Source of the DNA: JBBCJT01 sp037190665
GTDB taxonomy: Bacteria; Pseudomonadota; Alphaproteobacteria; Acetobacterales; Acetobacteraceae
Direction: 5' to 3'
Assembly: GCA_037190665.1 (NCBI GenBank)
Contig: JBBCJT010000068.1
Span: forward strand, 1-43,976
DNA length: 43,976 nt
This document shows, piece by piece, positions 7,675 to 15,891 of this stretch. The position numbers and the translations under genes were made by a program. Under the pieces are notes generated by a model, which did not search any database, was not told the DNA's origin, and saw only the letters and a program-made list of their open reading frames with translations. Position 1 is the first letter of the stretch; each line of letters begins with the position of its first letter.

Positions 7675-8231
7675 CGCTCGACAGGCGCAAGGCGGTGGCC
7701 GACCTGCTCTCGGATCGCGGCGATCTGCTGGTGGTCACGGGGCTTGGCTCGCCCACCTACGACGCGGCGGCAGCGGGCGACAGCCACGCCAATTTCTACC
7801 TCTGGGGCGCGATGGGTGGTGCGGCGATGGTCGGGCTCGGCCTTGCGCTGGCGCGGCCGGAACGGCGCGTGCTGGTGCTGACGGGCGATGGCGAGATGCT
7901 GATGGGCATGGGCTCGCTCGCCACCATCGCGGCGGTCGCGCCGGCCAACCTCTCCATCGCCGTGCTCGACAACGGCCGGTACGGCGAGACCGGGGCGCAG
8001 GAGAGCCACACCGCGCTCGGCGCCGACCTTGCCGCGATCGCGCGGGGCTGCGGCTGGAAGGACTGCCGCACCATCAGCGACATGGCGGGCGTGGCGGACC
8101 TCCGCACCGCGATCCAGGCCGGCCCCATCTTCGCGGTCATCAAGGTCGATCCGGCCGAGGCGCCGCGCGTGCTGCCGCCGCGCGATGGCACATTGCTCGT
8201 GCATCGCTTCCGGAGCGCGCTGGAAAGCTAG
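7671..8231 (+). CDS. Thiamine-diphosphate decarboxylase, beta (PP-domain) half, ComE-like
   Basis: 186 aa. C-terminal diphosphate-binding domain of the split decarboxylase. The ThDP/Mg motif starts at GDG (72-74) and closes with the Asn of LDNGRY (N101), the standard GDG-x(about 26)-N spacing. AMGGAAMVGLGLALA (47-61) is the usual glycine-rich approach. It starts on the ATG overlapping the alpha-subunit stop (ATGA), so equal synthesis of both halves is likely. A GAKVFVK stretch encoded just upstream contributes the ribosome-binding region. The longer open frame upstream is out of frame with the alpha gene and is not coding. Confidence 0.85.
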   Translation: MTLDRRKAVADLLSDRGDLLVVTGLGSPTYDAAAAGDSHANFYLWGAMGGAAMVGLGLALARPERRVLVLTGDGEMLMGMGSLATIAAVAPANLSIAVLDNGRYGETGAQESHTALGADLAAIARGCGWKDCRTISDMAGVADLRTAIQAGPIFAVIKVDPAEAPRVLPPRDGTLLVHRFRSALES

Positions 8232-8235
8232 GATC

Positions 8236-9567
8236 ATGCAGCAGGACGCGAACGGCTTCGCGCTCGCCACGGACTCGGAGCCGGCCGCCCGCGCCTACGA
8301 TGCGACCATCGCGAGCTATCTGACCTACCGGCTCGACACGCCGCTGAAGCTGAAGGCGGCGCTGGCGGAGGATCCGGAGTTCGGGCTGCTGCATGTGCTG
8401 AAGGGCAGCTTCGCCCTCCTCACCTACAAGCAGGCGAGCGTGCCCGCGGCGCGCGCCGCCTACGCCGCCGCCGAACGCTTCGCCACCTCCGCGACAGCGC
8501 GGGAACGCGCGCATGTCGCTGCCTTCGGCGCCTGGGTGGATGACCGGATCGACCGTGCGCTCGCGATCTGGGAAGCCGTGCTCGCCGAGCACCCGCAGGA
8601 CATCCTCGCCTTTCGCCTGCACCATTTCTGCGCCTTCTGGACCGGCCGCGCCGACCGCATGCTCGCGGCGGTGGAGGGCGTGATGCCGCACTGGCACCCG
8701 GAGGTTCCGCATTGGGGGGCGGTCCTCGCCTGCCGCGCCTTCGCCAACGAGGAATGCGGAAACTACAGCGTGGCGGAACTGTCCGCGCGCGCCGCGATCG
8801 CACTCGATCCGGGCGACCTGTGGGCCGTGCATGCGCTGGCGCATGTGATGGAGATGCAAGGCCGGCGTGGCGAGGGGATCGAGACGCTGGAACGCCTGCG
8901 CCCGCATTTCGAGGGCAAGAACAACCTGCTGCACCACGTTCTGTGGCATCAGGCGCTGTACCATCTGGAGCGGGGCGAATGGGACGCGGTGCTCGCACTC
9001 TACGATCACGGGTTCCGCGATCTGGCGAGTCCCCTCACGCAGTTGCAGCCCGATCTTTACATCGACATGCAGAACGCCGCCTCGATGCTGTTCCGGCTGG
9101 AACGCTGCGGTGTGGATGTCGGCACGCGGTGGGAGGAACTGGCCGAGAAGGCAGAGGCGCGGATCGGCGACTGCCGCTCCGCCTTCACCCTGCCGCACTG
9201 GATGATGGCGCTGTGCGCCACCGGACGGCTGGAGGCGGCGGAGCGCATGCTCGCCGCGATGCGCGGCAATGCCGCCTCGGTGGTTTCGCAGATCGCCCTG
9301 CCCGTCAGCGATGCCGTGCTGATGCATGCGCGCGGCTATCACGCGGGCGCGGTGGCCGCGATGCGCCCCGTGCTTGGGGAGATGCACCTGCTCGGCGGCA
9401 GTCACGCCCAGCAGGACGTGCTGGAACAGCTCTTCCTCGATGCGGCGATGAAGGCGGGTGCGACAGGCGATACGCGCCTGTTGCTGGAACGCGTCGCCGG
9501 GCGCTGCCCTGTCCCGCCCGAGCGACGCATCGGTTATCGCGACGCGGCTGCGGCCGTGCGGCACTGA
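8236..9567 (+). CDS. TTC38-like tetratricopeptide-repeat protein
   Basis: 443 aa of helical repeats with TPR-like spacing throughout. The family is a bacterial and animal group named for human TTC38, of unknown biochemical role. Recognisable parts: LLHVLKGSFALLTYK near 47-61, FRLHHFCAFWTGRADRML near 126-143, VHALAHVMEMQGR (about 199-211) and HVLWHQALYHLERGEWD (about 235-251), which carry several His/Trp residues conserved in this family. No signal peptide, so cytoplasmic. Starts 4 nt after the ThDP beta gene, so it is very probably in the same operon; a link to the decarboxylase is inferred only from this position. Confidence 0.8.
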   Translation: MQQDANGFALATDSEPAARAYDATIASYLTYRLDTPLKLKAALAEDPEFGLLHVLKGSFALLTYKQASVPAARAAYAAAERFATSATARERAHVAAFGAWVDDRIDRALAIWEAVLAEHPQDILAFRLHHFCAFWTGRADRMLAAVEGVMPHWHPEVPHWGAVLACRAFANEECGNYSVAELSARAAIALDPGDLWAVHALAHVMEMQGRRGEGIETLERLRPHFEGKNNLLHHVLWHQALYHLERGEWDAVLALYDHGFRDLASPLTQLQPDLYIDMQNAASMLFRLERCGVDVGTRWEELAEKAEARIGDCRSAFTLPHWMMALCATGRLEAAERMLAAMRGNAASVVSQIALPVSDAVLMHARGYHAGAVAAMRPVLGEMHLLGGSHAQQDVLEQLFLDAAMKAGATGDTRLLLERVAGRCPVPPERRIGYRDAAAAVRH

Positions 9568-9648
9568 CAACTGATACCGCAGAACTAGGCCGGTAGCGTC
9601 TCATCGGCAAGATGAACGGTATCGGCCCGCAGGGTTGCCGAAAGCGAC

Positions 9649-9712
9649 GGAGAAGCAGCTCCTTCTCCCTCCTTCGCCTGCGGGGGAGAGGACCGGCGTA
9701 AGGGGCGAGGCC
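9649..9712. repeat. Intergenic dispersed-repeat remnant with nested hairpins
   Basis: In the convergent gap between the TPR and LysE genes. GGAGAAG (9649-9655) pairs with CTTCTCC (9662-9668), and CTCCC (9665-9669) with GGGAG (9684-9688) around CGC/GCG. Read on the minus strand it translates as LTPVLSPAGEG, the kind of peptide that false ORFs give in widespread CTCTCCCC-type proteobacterial intergenic repeats. Copy number elsewhere cannot be judged. It may double as a terminator for one or both genes. Confidence 0.4.
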
Positions 9713-9761
9713 GCAGGATGTACCGGATCAGCCGGAAGGCAGGCCGTCGAGCCCCTTGCCT

Positions 9762-10355
9762 TCAGCCCAGCAACACCGGCAGCACCGATGCGATCAGCAG
9801 CACCGCCATCGTCGCGTTGAAGACGCGCAGGCGCCAGTTCACCGACAACAGTTGCCGCATGGCCGCCCCGAAGGTGGCCCAGACCCACGTGCAGGGGAAA
9901 CACACCGCGGCGAACAGGGCCGCGATGATGATCACGCTGGCGAAGTAGTGCTCGCCGGCGGCGCCGTAGGTGGCGACCGCGCCGAGTGCGATCATCCACG
10001 CCTTCGGGTTGACCCACTGGAACAGCGCACCGCCGACGAACCCGAGCGGCGGTCGGCCATCGACTTCGCCCGGCCCGCCGGAGCGGGCGACCTTGTAGGC
10101 GAGCCACAGCACCCACGCCAACGCGACCCACCGCAGCGTGTGCTGGATCGACGGGTGCGCCGCGAGTGGCCCGGCGAGCCCCACGCCGACGACGACGATC
10201 ATCAACGGAAAGCCAATCGAGATACCGAGCATGTGCGGCACCGTCCGCCGCACGCCGTGATTGGCGGCAGCGGCGGCGACCATGATCGTGTTCGGCCCCG
10301 GCGTGACCGATCCCGCCACGGCGAAGCCCAGCACGGCGAGCCAAGGGAACTCCAT
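9762..10355 (-). CDS. LysE/RhtB family amino-acid exporter
   Basis: 197 aa, usual family length, about six membrane segments. The N-terminal signature GSVTPGPNTIMVAAAAANHG (15-34) is diagnostic. Later segments include LMIVVVGVGLAGPL, WVALAWVLWLAYKVA and the QWVNPKAWMIALGAV stretch (about 113-127) typical of the family. Exports amino acids or related small metabolites across the inner membrane. It is the third gene of a loose minus series after the YncE-like and Cys/His hypothetical genes, with gaps of about 70-85 nt, so co-transcription is possible but not certain. Confidence 0.9.
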   Translation of the reverse strand: MEFPWLAVLGFAVAGSVTPGPNTIMVAAAAANHGVRRTVPHMLGISIGFPLMIVVVGVGLAGPLAAHPSIQHTLRWVALAWVLWLAYKVARSGGPGEVDGRPPLGFVGGALFQWVNPKAWMIALGAVATYGAAGEHYFASVIIIAALFAAVCFPCTWVWATFGAAMRQLLSVNWRLRVFNATMAVLLIASVLPVLLG

Positions 10356-10424
10356 CGGGACAGGACAGCATGGCTGGCCAGTCGTCCGCAGCCATGGGAC
10401 GCGCAGGGCAGCCCCTCGCGGCGG

Positions 10425-11045
10425 TCAGGTCAGAAACGGAAACGCATCGAGGTCGAGCCAGCCGCACAGCCGGCGCATCGGGCGGCCCTGCCGGTTCTGT
10501 TCGCCCGTCATCTCCCCGGTGGCGGAGTTGAAATGGCGCAGCACGTATTTCGCTTCCTGGATCGGATAGCCCTGGCCGGCATCGGCGGTCTTCCACAACG
10601 CCGTCTCGGCATCGACGATCACGCCCACATGCTCGACCTTGGCGCCGAGATAGGGCTTGTTCGACCCGTCCGGCGGGGCGATGCGGCAACAGCCGTACTC
10701 GTGCTTGCCACCGCTGCACAGCATGTAGAAGTCCCCCGGCCGCGGCCGGCGATGCTGCAGGGTGCGGTCGCGGGTGGATACATGCACCCAGGCGCGGTTG
10801 ATGATCCCCGCATTGCGCAGCCCGGCGAGCCCATAGGAGCCGATGCCCTGCTTGCGCTGCGCGAGCGTCACGCCGAGCTGCTGCGCCACATAGGCGGGCA
10901 GCCCGCCGCACGTCGTGTAGCCCTTTCCCGGCTCCCAGTTGGCGTCGATGCTCCGGAACGCCTTGCTGCCGTACACGCTCGGCACCACGGTCGGCACGAT
11001 GCGCCGGAGGGTACGCTCGCGCCGCACGCTGAGTGAGTCCGCCAT
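10425..11045 (-). CDS. Hypothetical protein with possible papain-like (NlpC/P60 or CHAP-like) Cys-His arrangement
   Basis: 206 aa, not assigned to a named family. I chose the ATG at 11045 (MADSLSVRRE) because AAGGAG lies 8 nt upstream; the open frame extends to 11090. A cysteine in YTTCGGLPAYVAQQLG (C46), a PRPGDFYML turn (101-109) and a histidine in VEHVGVIVD (H139) give the order Cys-helix, GD turn, His-strand seen in NlpC/P60 and CHAP amidases. Further cysteines (C110, C119, C120, C194) are present. No signal peptide. The enzymatic reading is inference from motif order only; it could equally be an effector-like or structural protein. Confidence 0.6.
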   Translation of the reverse strand: MADSLSVRRERTLRRIVPTVVPSVYGSKAFRSIDANWEPGKGYTTCGGLPAYVAQQLGVTLAQRKQGIGSYGLAGLRNAGIINRAWVHVSTRDRTLQHRRPRPGDFYMLCSGGKHEYGCCRIAPPDGSNKPYLGAKVEHVGVIVDAETALWKTADAGQGYPIQEAKYVLRHFNSATGEMTGEQNRQGRPMRRLCGWLDLDAFPFLT

Positions 11046-11129
11046 CCCCGTCTCCTTCCGGAAAGCGGGGATAGCGTCGTCATGTTTCAACCGTACGTCA
11101 GGTACCGCACAGCGACGGTGTCCTGTGTT

Positions 11130-12197
11130 TCAGAGCCGGATCAGACTGACCGTGTCCCCGTTCGGGTCCTCGACCGGGGGCTGTCCGCGCGGCGCCATCC
11201 GGCGCTTGTTGGTGACGTAGCCGTAGCCGGTGCGCGGATCGACGGCGACGGTGTTCGGGTGCGTGCCGGTCGACAGGCTCGCAACCACCTCCAGGCTGCG
11301 GCCGTCGATCACGCTGGTCGTGCCGGCGCGGCGGTTGGCGACGAAGATCCGGTTGCGGGCCGGATCGAAGCTCACGCCCAGCGCCCCTTCCCCGGTGGCG
11401 ATGGTGCGGATCACGGCGCTGGACTGCGCGTTCAGCACCGCGAGTTCCCCGGTGCGCTGGTTGGTGATGAACAGCCGCCCGCCTTTCGCATCGAAGGCGA
11501 GATTGACCGTCCCCTCTCCGCCGGCGGCGAAGCGGCGGGTGGCACGGCGCGCGGCGAGGTCGATCTCCACCACCTCGTTCGACCGCATCGCGGTGGCGAA
11601 CAGCCGCTTGCCGGCGGGGTCGAGCGCGAGCCCGGTGATGCCGCCGGTCTCCAGCCCCTCGGTGATCACGTGGTCGATCGCGGCCTTCGCCCCGTCGATC
11701 ACCCAGATCGCGCTGGGCGCTTCCTCGCGCCCGCCGCCGAAGGCGGAGACGTAGATCCGGTTCGCAGCCTCATCGACCACCGCCTCGCGCAGATGCGCCT
11801 TCTCGCCATGCTGCGGCGTGGCGACGACCTTGCGCTGCTTCAGGTCGATGACAGAGACGGAGCCGGCGATGGTGTTGGTCGCGTACAGCGTCTGCGTGCG
11901 CTCGTTCAGCCCGAGGCCGAAGCCCGCGACCTCCAGGTCGATCGTGCCGCGCGGTTCGAGCGTGGCGGCGTCCAGCACCAGGATCTGCGGCTTCGCCCCG
12001 CCCGGCGCGCGATCGCCCGCCGCGGAGACATAGACGGTGGAAGTGCCGGGGCTGACGACGATCTCGTAGAGGTTGGTGCCAGCCCGCCGCGTCGCGCCGA
12101 TCGCCGGTTGCGCGCGGACGATCCCCGGCCATGCGAGCCCCGACGCCGCCAGCGCCAGCGCGCCCCGCCGCCCGATCCGCATGCCACGCTCAGCCAT
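11130..12197 (-). CDS. YncE-like beta-propeller protein, Tat-exported, probably Fur-regulated
   Basis: 355 aa, close to E. coli YncE (353 aa). A twin-arginine leader is visible (MRIGRRGALALAASGLAW, residues 6-23), ending near VRAQ, so the protein should be periplasmic. The rest is seven-bladed propeller-like repeats, each with a turn such as VSVIDLKQRKVVATP, VVEIDLAARRATRRF, LAVLNAQSSAVIRTI or TSVIDGRSLEVVASL. E. coli YncE is iron-repressed through Fur and binds DNA in vitro; its job is unclear. A Fur-like box lies about 45 nt upstream here. GGAG 7 nt before the ATG supports this start. Confidence 0.85.
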   Translation of the reverse strand: MAERGMRIGRRGALALAASGLAWPGIVRAQPAIGATRRAGTNLYEIVVSPGTSTVYVSAAGDRAPGGAKPQILVLDAATLEPRGTIDLEVAGFGLGLNERTQTLYATNTIAGSVSVIDLKQRKVVATPQHGEKAHLREAVVDEAANRIYVSAFGGGREEAPSAIWVIDGAKAAIDHVITEGLETGGITGLALDPAGKRLFATAMRSNEVVEIDLAARRATRRFAAGGEGTVNLAFDAKGGRLFITNQRTGELAVLNAQSSAVIRTIATGEGALGVSFDPARNRIFVANRRAGTTSVIDGRSLEVVASLSTGTHPNTVAVDPRTGYGYVTNKRRMAPRGQPPVEDPNGDTVSLIRL

Positions 12198-12240
12198 CGC
12201 CTGTCTCCGTCTGGAAGGGATGGCGGCTGCATCGGTCAGA

Positions 12241-12255
12241 TGAGAATGATTGTCA
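12241..12255 (-). promoter_or_regulatory. Fur box upstream of the YncE-like gene
   Basis: Minus strand TGACAATCATTCTCA against the 7-1-7 Fur consensus TGATAATnATTATCA: 12 of 14 defined positions match, the two differences being symmetric. It overlaps a perfect TTGACA hexamer (12256-12251), a plausible -35 element, so a bound repressor would block transcription. The -10 region downstream is weak. Confidence 0.65.
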
Positions 12256-12300
12256 AAGGCAGAAAAGTAACATGCGTGGTGCCGAAGCGGTGATCCGGCC

Positions 12301-12332
12301 CCCGCCGGCGGCAGTGTCGCGCCGCCGGCGGG
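12301..12332 (-). terminator. Strong GC hairpin after the DUF4139 gene
   Basis: A perfect 12-bp stem (12301-12312 with 12321-12332), 8-nt loop, extended by GGCC pairing outside one mismatch. It begins 10 nt past the DUF4139 stop. No U-tract follows, so it may protect the 3' end or need Rho rather than be a true intrinsic terminator. Confidence 0.45.
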
Positions 12333-12342
12333 TGGCCGGTCG

Positions 12343-14358
12343 TCAGGGTTGCGCCTCGCGCGAAAGCAGCCGCTGGGTCGCCTCGCGCCAAGACGCCCAG
12401 GCCGTATCGGCCGCGGCGCCCGCGCGGTCGGCCGCGAGCGAGGCGTCGTTCAGCCGCCGCCGCGCCTCCTCCCTCTGCGGGCCGGTGCGGTCCTCCACCG
12501 CCTGGCGCGCGCGATCCAGCGCCGCGTCGGCAACGCCATAGGCCTGGATCGCCGTCCGCGCGGCGTCGAGCTTCGCGCGGATATCGGCCATCGCCTCGGT
12601 CACGGAGGCGAGGATGTCGCGGCCCTTCGCATCGGCCGGCAGCCTCGCCAGCATCTCGCGCAGCCGCTCCAGCGTGCCCGGCCCGCCCGGCAGCCGCCGG
12701 ATCGACGCCTCGAGGTCGAAGCCGCGCCAGCTCGGGAGCGTGTCGAAGGGGCGGAAGCCGCTGTCCCACAGCGGCAGCCGGTTCTGCACCTCCCGCTCGA
12801 ACCCGAGGCGCAGCGTGGTCGCGCTGCCGTCCAGCACCACTTCGTGCCGGATGCCGAAATCGCCCTCGGCAGCGACGGTGAAGTCCGGCTTCGCGTCGCC
12901 GCGGCGCGGCAGGTCGATCACCAGCTTGCCGCGCGCGCCCTTCGGATCGACGGCCAGCGCGGACTCGTCGCGGCGGAGCGCATGGACGACCAGCGTGCCG
13001 CGCTGCAGGGCGATCGCGGTCGGGCGTTCGGTGGTCGAGGACGCATGCGTGAGCAGCACGTCCCGGTCGCGGCCGAAGGCGAGGATGCGCGGATCGTTCG
13101 GCGCAACCGCCCGCATCTCCGAATCGCCGAGGAAGGCGCCCGCCTCCCGTCCGTCGCTGCCGAACACGGTGACGATGCCGTCGGGCAGCACCGCGCCGGT
13201 GTCGTTGGTGACGCGCACGGCCAGCAGCGGATTGCGCGCGCCGAGTTCCTGCACCCACCAGATGCGCTCGGCCGGGATCTGCGCGTCCAGGAACGGCACG
13301 TTGGCGGTCTCGCCGCTGCGCACGGTCACCGGCGCGGGCAGCACGAAGGCGACGCGGCCGATGCTGGTCTGCGCTTCCGCCTGGGGCTGGGCGGCGACCT
13401 CGCGCGCCATCCGGTCGCGCTCCATCGCCGGAGGGGATCCGCCGAAGGCGCGTGCCGCCGGCGGGGCGGCGGCCATGGGGGCGGCGGGTGCCGGCGCGGG
13501 CGGCGGCGGTGGCCGGGCGCCGGTGTCGGCCCGGACGGTCACGCTTTCGGCCGCGCGCACCGGGATCTGCTGCCGCGGCACCTCGATCGGGCTGTACAGC
13601 GCCTGCCGGTAGGCAGCGGGATTGCCGGACACCAGCGCAAGCCGCACCCGCTCCCAATCCGTGCCGGAGCGGTTCTCGATCACCGCCCAGCCGAGCAGCC
13701 GCGCCTTGCCCTCCCCTTCCGGCACTAGCAGCCGCCACGACGGCTTCCACAGCGGCGCGCCCGTGACCGACAGCAGGGAGACGTCGCGCGTGCGGTCGGC
13801 GCGGAGCGCGATCTCGATCCGCCGCTCGTCCTCGGTGCGCACGGCCGCGAGCGCGTCGGCAGCGCGACGCACGCGGGCTGCGAGCGCTGTATCGGACAGC
13901 CGCACTTCCTCGCCTTCGCGCACGAAGGCGGTGGCGATGCCGGTATCGGTCACCAGCGCGAGGCGCAGCCCCTCATCGGCTTCCTCGGCATCTGCAAGCC
14001 GGCCGGAGAACCCGCCCGCTTCCACCATCTGCCCGCGCAGCGCGCGCAGCAGGGTCACGCGGGTAGCGAAATCGTCGGGGCGCAGCGGCAGGCCCCGGAA
14101 CGCCTCGGCGGCGGCATCCTGCGCCGGCAGCCGCACGCCTTCGATCGTGCCGGCCGGATCGAGCACGACGAGGCTCTTCAGCAGGTCGTCGACATCCTCG
14201 ATCGGCGAGCGCAGCACCACGGCCTCGGTGGCCGGGACGGACCCGCGCCGCTCGATCTGCGCGAGGCCGGCGTTGGACAGCGTGACCGAGACGACCGGCA
14301 GTTCGGCGGCGAAGGCCGGCAGAACGGCGGCGCAGGCGAGCAGGATCGCACGCATCAT
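12343..14358 (-). CDS. DUF4139 domain-containing exported protein
   Basis: 671 aa. Signal peptide at 1-18 (MMRAILLACAAVLPAFAA); a second ATG one codon later is equally usable. A DUF4139 mid-part around residues 195-420 contains TGAPLWKPSWRL, VIENRSGTDWERVRLALVSG and LYSPIEVPRQ. A Pro/Ala-rich linker with about ten prolines follows near 280-300, and the C-terminal 120 residues are highly charged and helical (coiled-coil-like). The family is mostly uncharacterised and predicted to be envelope-associated. It starts 1 nt after the D-aminoacylase stop, so translation is coupled. No enzymatic role can be assigned. Confidence 0.85.
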   Translation of the reverse strand: MMRAILLACAAVLPAFAAELPVVSVTLSNAGLAQIERRGSVPATEAVVLRSPIEDVDDLLKSLVVLDPAGTIEGVRLPAQDAAAEAFRGLPLRPDDFATRVTLLRALRGQMVEAGGFSGRLADAEEADEGLRLALVTDTGIATAFVREGEEVRLSDTALAARVRRAADALAAVRTEDERRIEIALRADRTRDVSLLSVTGAPLWKPSWRLLVPEGEGKARLLGWAVIENRSGTDWERVRLALVSGNPAAYRQALYSPIEVPRQQIPVRAAESVTVRADTGARPPPPPAPAPAAPMAAAPPAARAFGGSPPAMERDRMAREVAAQPQAEAQTSIGRVAFVLPAPVTVRSGETANVPFLDAQIPAERIWWVQELGARNPLLAVRVTNDTGAVLPDGIVTVFGSDGREAGAFLGDSEMRAVAPNDPRILAFGRDRDVLLTHASSTTERPTAIALQRGTLVVHALRRDESALAVDPKGARGKLVIDLPRRGDAKPDFTVAAEGDFGIRHEVVLDGSATTLRLGFEREVQNRLPLWDSGFRPFDTLPSWRGFDLEASIRRLPGGPGTLERLREMLARLPADAKGRDILASVTEAMADIRAKLDAARTAIQAYGVADAALDRARQAVEDRTGPQREEARRRLNDASLAADRAGAAADTAWASWREATQRLLSREAQP

Positions 14359-14359
14359 C

Positions 14360-15814
14360 TCAACCCCGGTTGCGCGTGACGAGGCGGCCGGGCTTCGCCC
14401 CGGTCGCGCCGCGCGCGGCGACGTAGGTGGGCACGCCGTTGGCCCAGACTTCCTCGATGCCTTCGCTGATCTGCTTCGGGTCCTCGAAGGTCGCCTTGTC
14501 GATCACCGTGTGCGGATCGAACAGCACGAGGTCGGCATACGCGCCCTCGCGGATCGTGCCGCGATCGACCATGCCGAACGAATCGGCGCAGCGGCCGGTC
14601 ATCTTGTGGATCGCGCTCTCCAGGCTCAGCAGGCCGAGCTCGCGCGAGTAATGCCCCAGCACGCGCGGGAAGGTGCCCCACAGGCGCGGGTGCGGGTGCG
14701 CATCGTGCGGGATGCCATCCGAACCGATCATGGATTTCGGATGCGCCATGATGCGGCGCACGTCCTCCTCGTCCATCTGGAAGGTGATCTGGCCTGCCGG
14801 CAGCAGCCGCGTCGCCGCGTCGCGGATGTCGGTGTTCCAGCCGCGCGCGACCTCCTTGAGGTCCTTGCCCGCCATCTCCGGGTGCGGGATCGACCAGGTA
14901 ATCATCACGCGCACGTCCTCGCGCAGCCGGTCCGGCATCAGGACCGTGGAGCCGGCCGGATACGGGTACATGTCATAGTTGAAGTTCTGCGACAGCGCGT
15001 AGGCGTCCAGCACCGCGAGCGTCTGCACCGAGCGTCCGTAATTCTCCGGCATCGAGCATTTGTGGTGGCTGATCTGCACGGCAACGCCGGCGCGCTTGCC
15101 GATCTGCATCGTCTCCTCGATCGAGGCGAGCACCTGGTCGGCCTCGTCGCGCATGTGCGTGGCGTACAGCCCGTCATAGGGGCGCAGCGCCTCCGCGACC
15201 GCGATCACCTCCTCGGTCGTCGCGTGCATGTTCGGCTTGTAGTAGAGCCCGGTGGAGAAGCCCGACGCGCCCTCGGCCATCGACTGCTTCACCCGCGCGT
15301 GCATGTGCGCGATCTCGCGGTCGTTGGCGGGGCGGTACACGTCGCCTTCCATCGCCTCCACCCGCAGCGTCTGGTGGCCGACCAGCGCGTAGGTGTTCAC
15401 CTCGCTGCCCTGGGTGCGCAGCGCGTGGGCATAGTCGCCAAAACTGTCGAAGCGCCACCAGCCTTCCGCGCCGATCAGGTCGAGCGGCGGCGGCGGGGGA
15501 TTGCGGAAGCGCGCGGGCGAGAGGCTGACGCCGCAGTTGCCCACCACCACCGTGGTCACGCCCTGGCTGATCTTGCACAGCGTGCATTCGGGGCCGCAGA
15601 GCACGGCGCGGTCGTCGTGGGTGTGCGAGTCGATGAAGCCGGGCGCGAGCGCCTTGCCGGTGGCGACGATCTCACGGTCCGCGCTCGCCCCGCCCAGGTC
15701 GCCGACGCCGGCGATCCGGTCGCCGGTGACGCCCACATCCATCACCCGACGCGGCCCGCCGGACCCGTCGAAAACGGTCGCATCGCGGATGATGAGATCG
15801 CAGCGTAGCGCCAT
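14360..15814 (-). CDS. N-acyl-D-amino-acid deacylase (D-aminoacylase) family amidohydrolase
   Basis: 484 aa, the length of characterised D-aminoacylases, which release D-amino acids from N-acyl-D-amino acids. Zinc-site residues sit at positions nearly identical to the Alcaligenes enzyme: HTH (H64, H66), C94 in GNCG, H220 in ATHMRDE, H250 in ISHHKCS, and catalytic D366 in GSDGIPHD. Ends with the composite domain typical of amidohydrolases (GAYADLVLFDP). No signal peptide, so cytoplasmic. First gene of a coupled pair with the DUF4139 protein. Related family members act on N-acyl-D-glutamate or D-aspartate, or on other amides, so specificity is uncertain. Confidence 0.88.
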   Translation of the reverse strand: MALRCDLIIRDATVFDGSGGPRRVMDVGVTGDRIAGVGDLGGASADREIVATGKALAPGFIDSHTHDDRAVLCGPECTLCKISQGVTTVVVGNCGVSLSPARFRNPPPPPLDLIGAEGWWRFDSFGDYAHALRTQGSEVNTYALVGHQTLRVEAMEGDVYRPANDREIAHMHARVKQSMAEGASGFSTGLYYKPNMHATTEEVIAVAEALRPYDGLYATHMRDEADQVLASIEETMQIGKRAGVAVQISHHKCSMPENYGRSVQTLAVLDAYALSQNFNYDMYPYPAGSTVLMPDRLREDVRVMITWSIPHPEMAGKDLKEVARGWNTDIRDAATRLLPAGQITFQMDEEDVRRIMAHPKSMIGSDGIPHDAHPHPRLWGTFPRVLGHYSRELGLLSLESAIHKMTGRCADSFGMVDRGTIREGAYADLVLFDPHTVIDKATFEDPKQISEGIEEVWANGVPTYVAARGATGAKPGRLVTRNRG

Positions 15815-15852
15815 GGTGCGGACTTCCCCGGTTGCCGTCGGGGCGATGTTTG

Positions 15853-15869
15853 CCCCGCCCCGGGCGGGG
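15853..15869 (-). terminator. Hairpin after the 126-aa hypothetical gene
   Basis: CCCCGC (15853-15858) pairs with GCGGGG (15864-15869) in the 77-nt gap between the hypothetical gene and the D-aminoacylase start. There is no U-tract; weak support for a transcript end. Confidence 0.3.
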
Positions 15870-15891
15870 TGTCACGGGGGCAGTGGCACCG

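Noticed and set aside
13622..15808. 728-codon plus-strand open frame
   Set aside because: Antisense of the D-aminoacylase, whose zinc residues are all in place; no function in the shadow frame.
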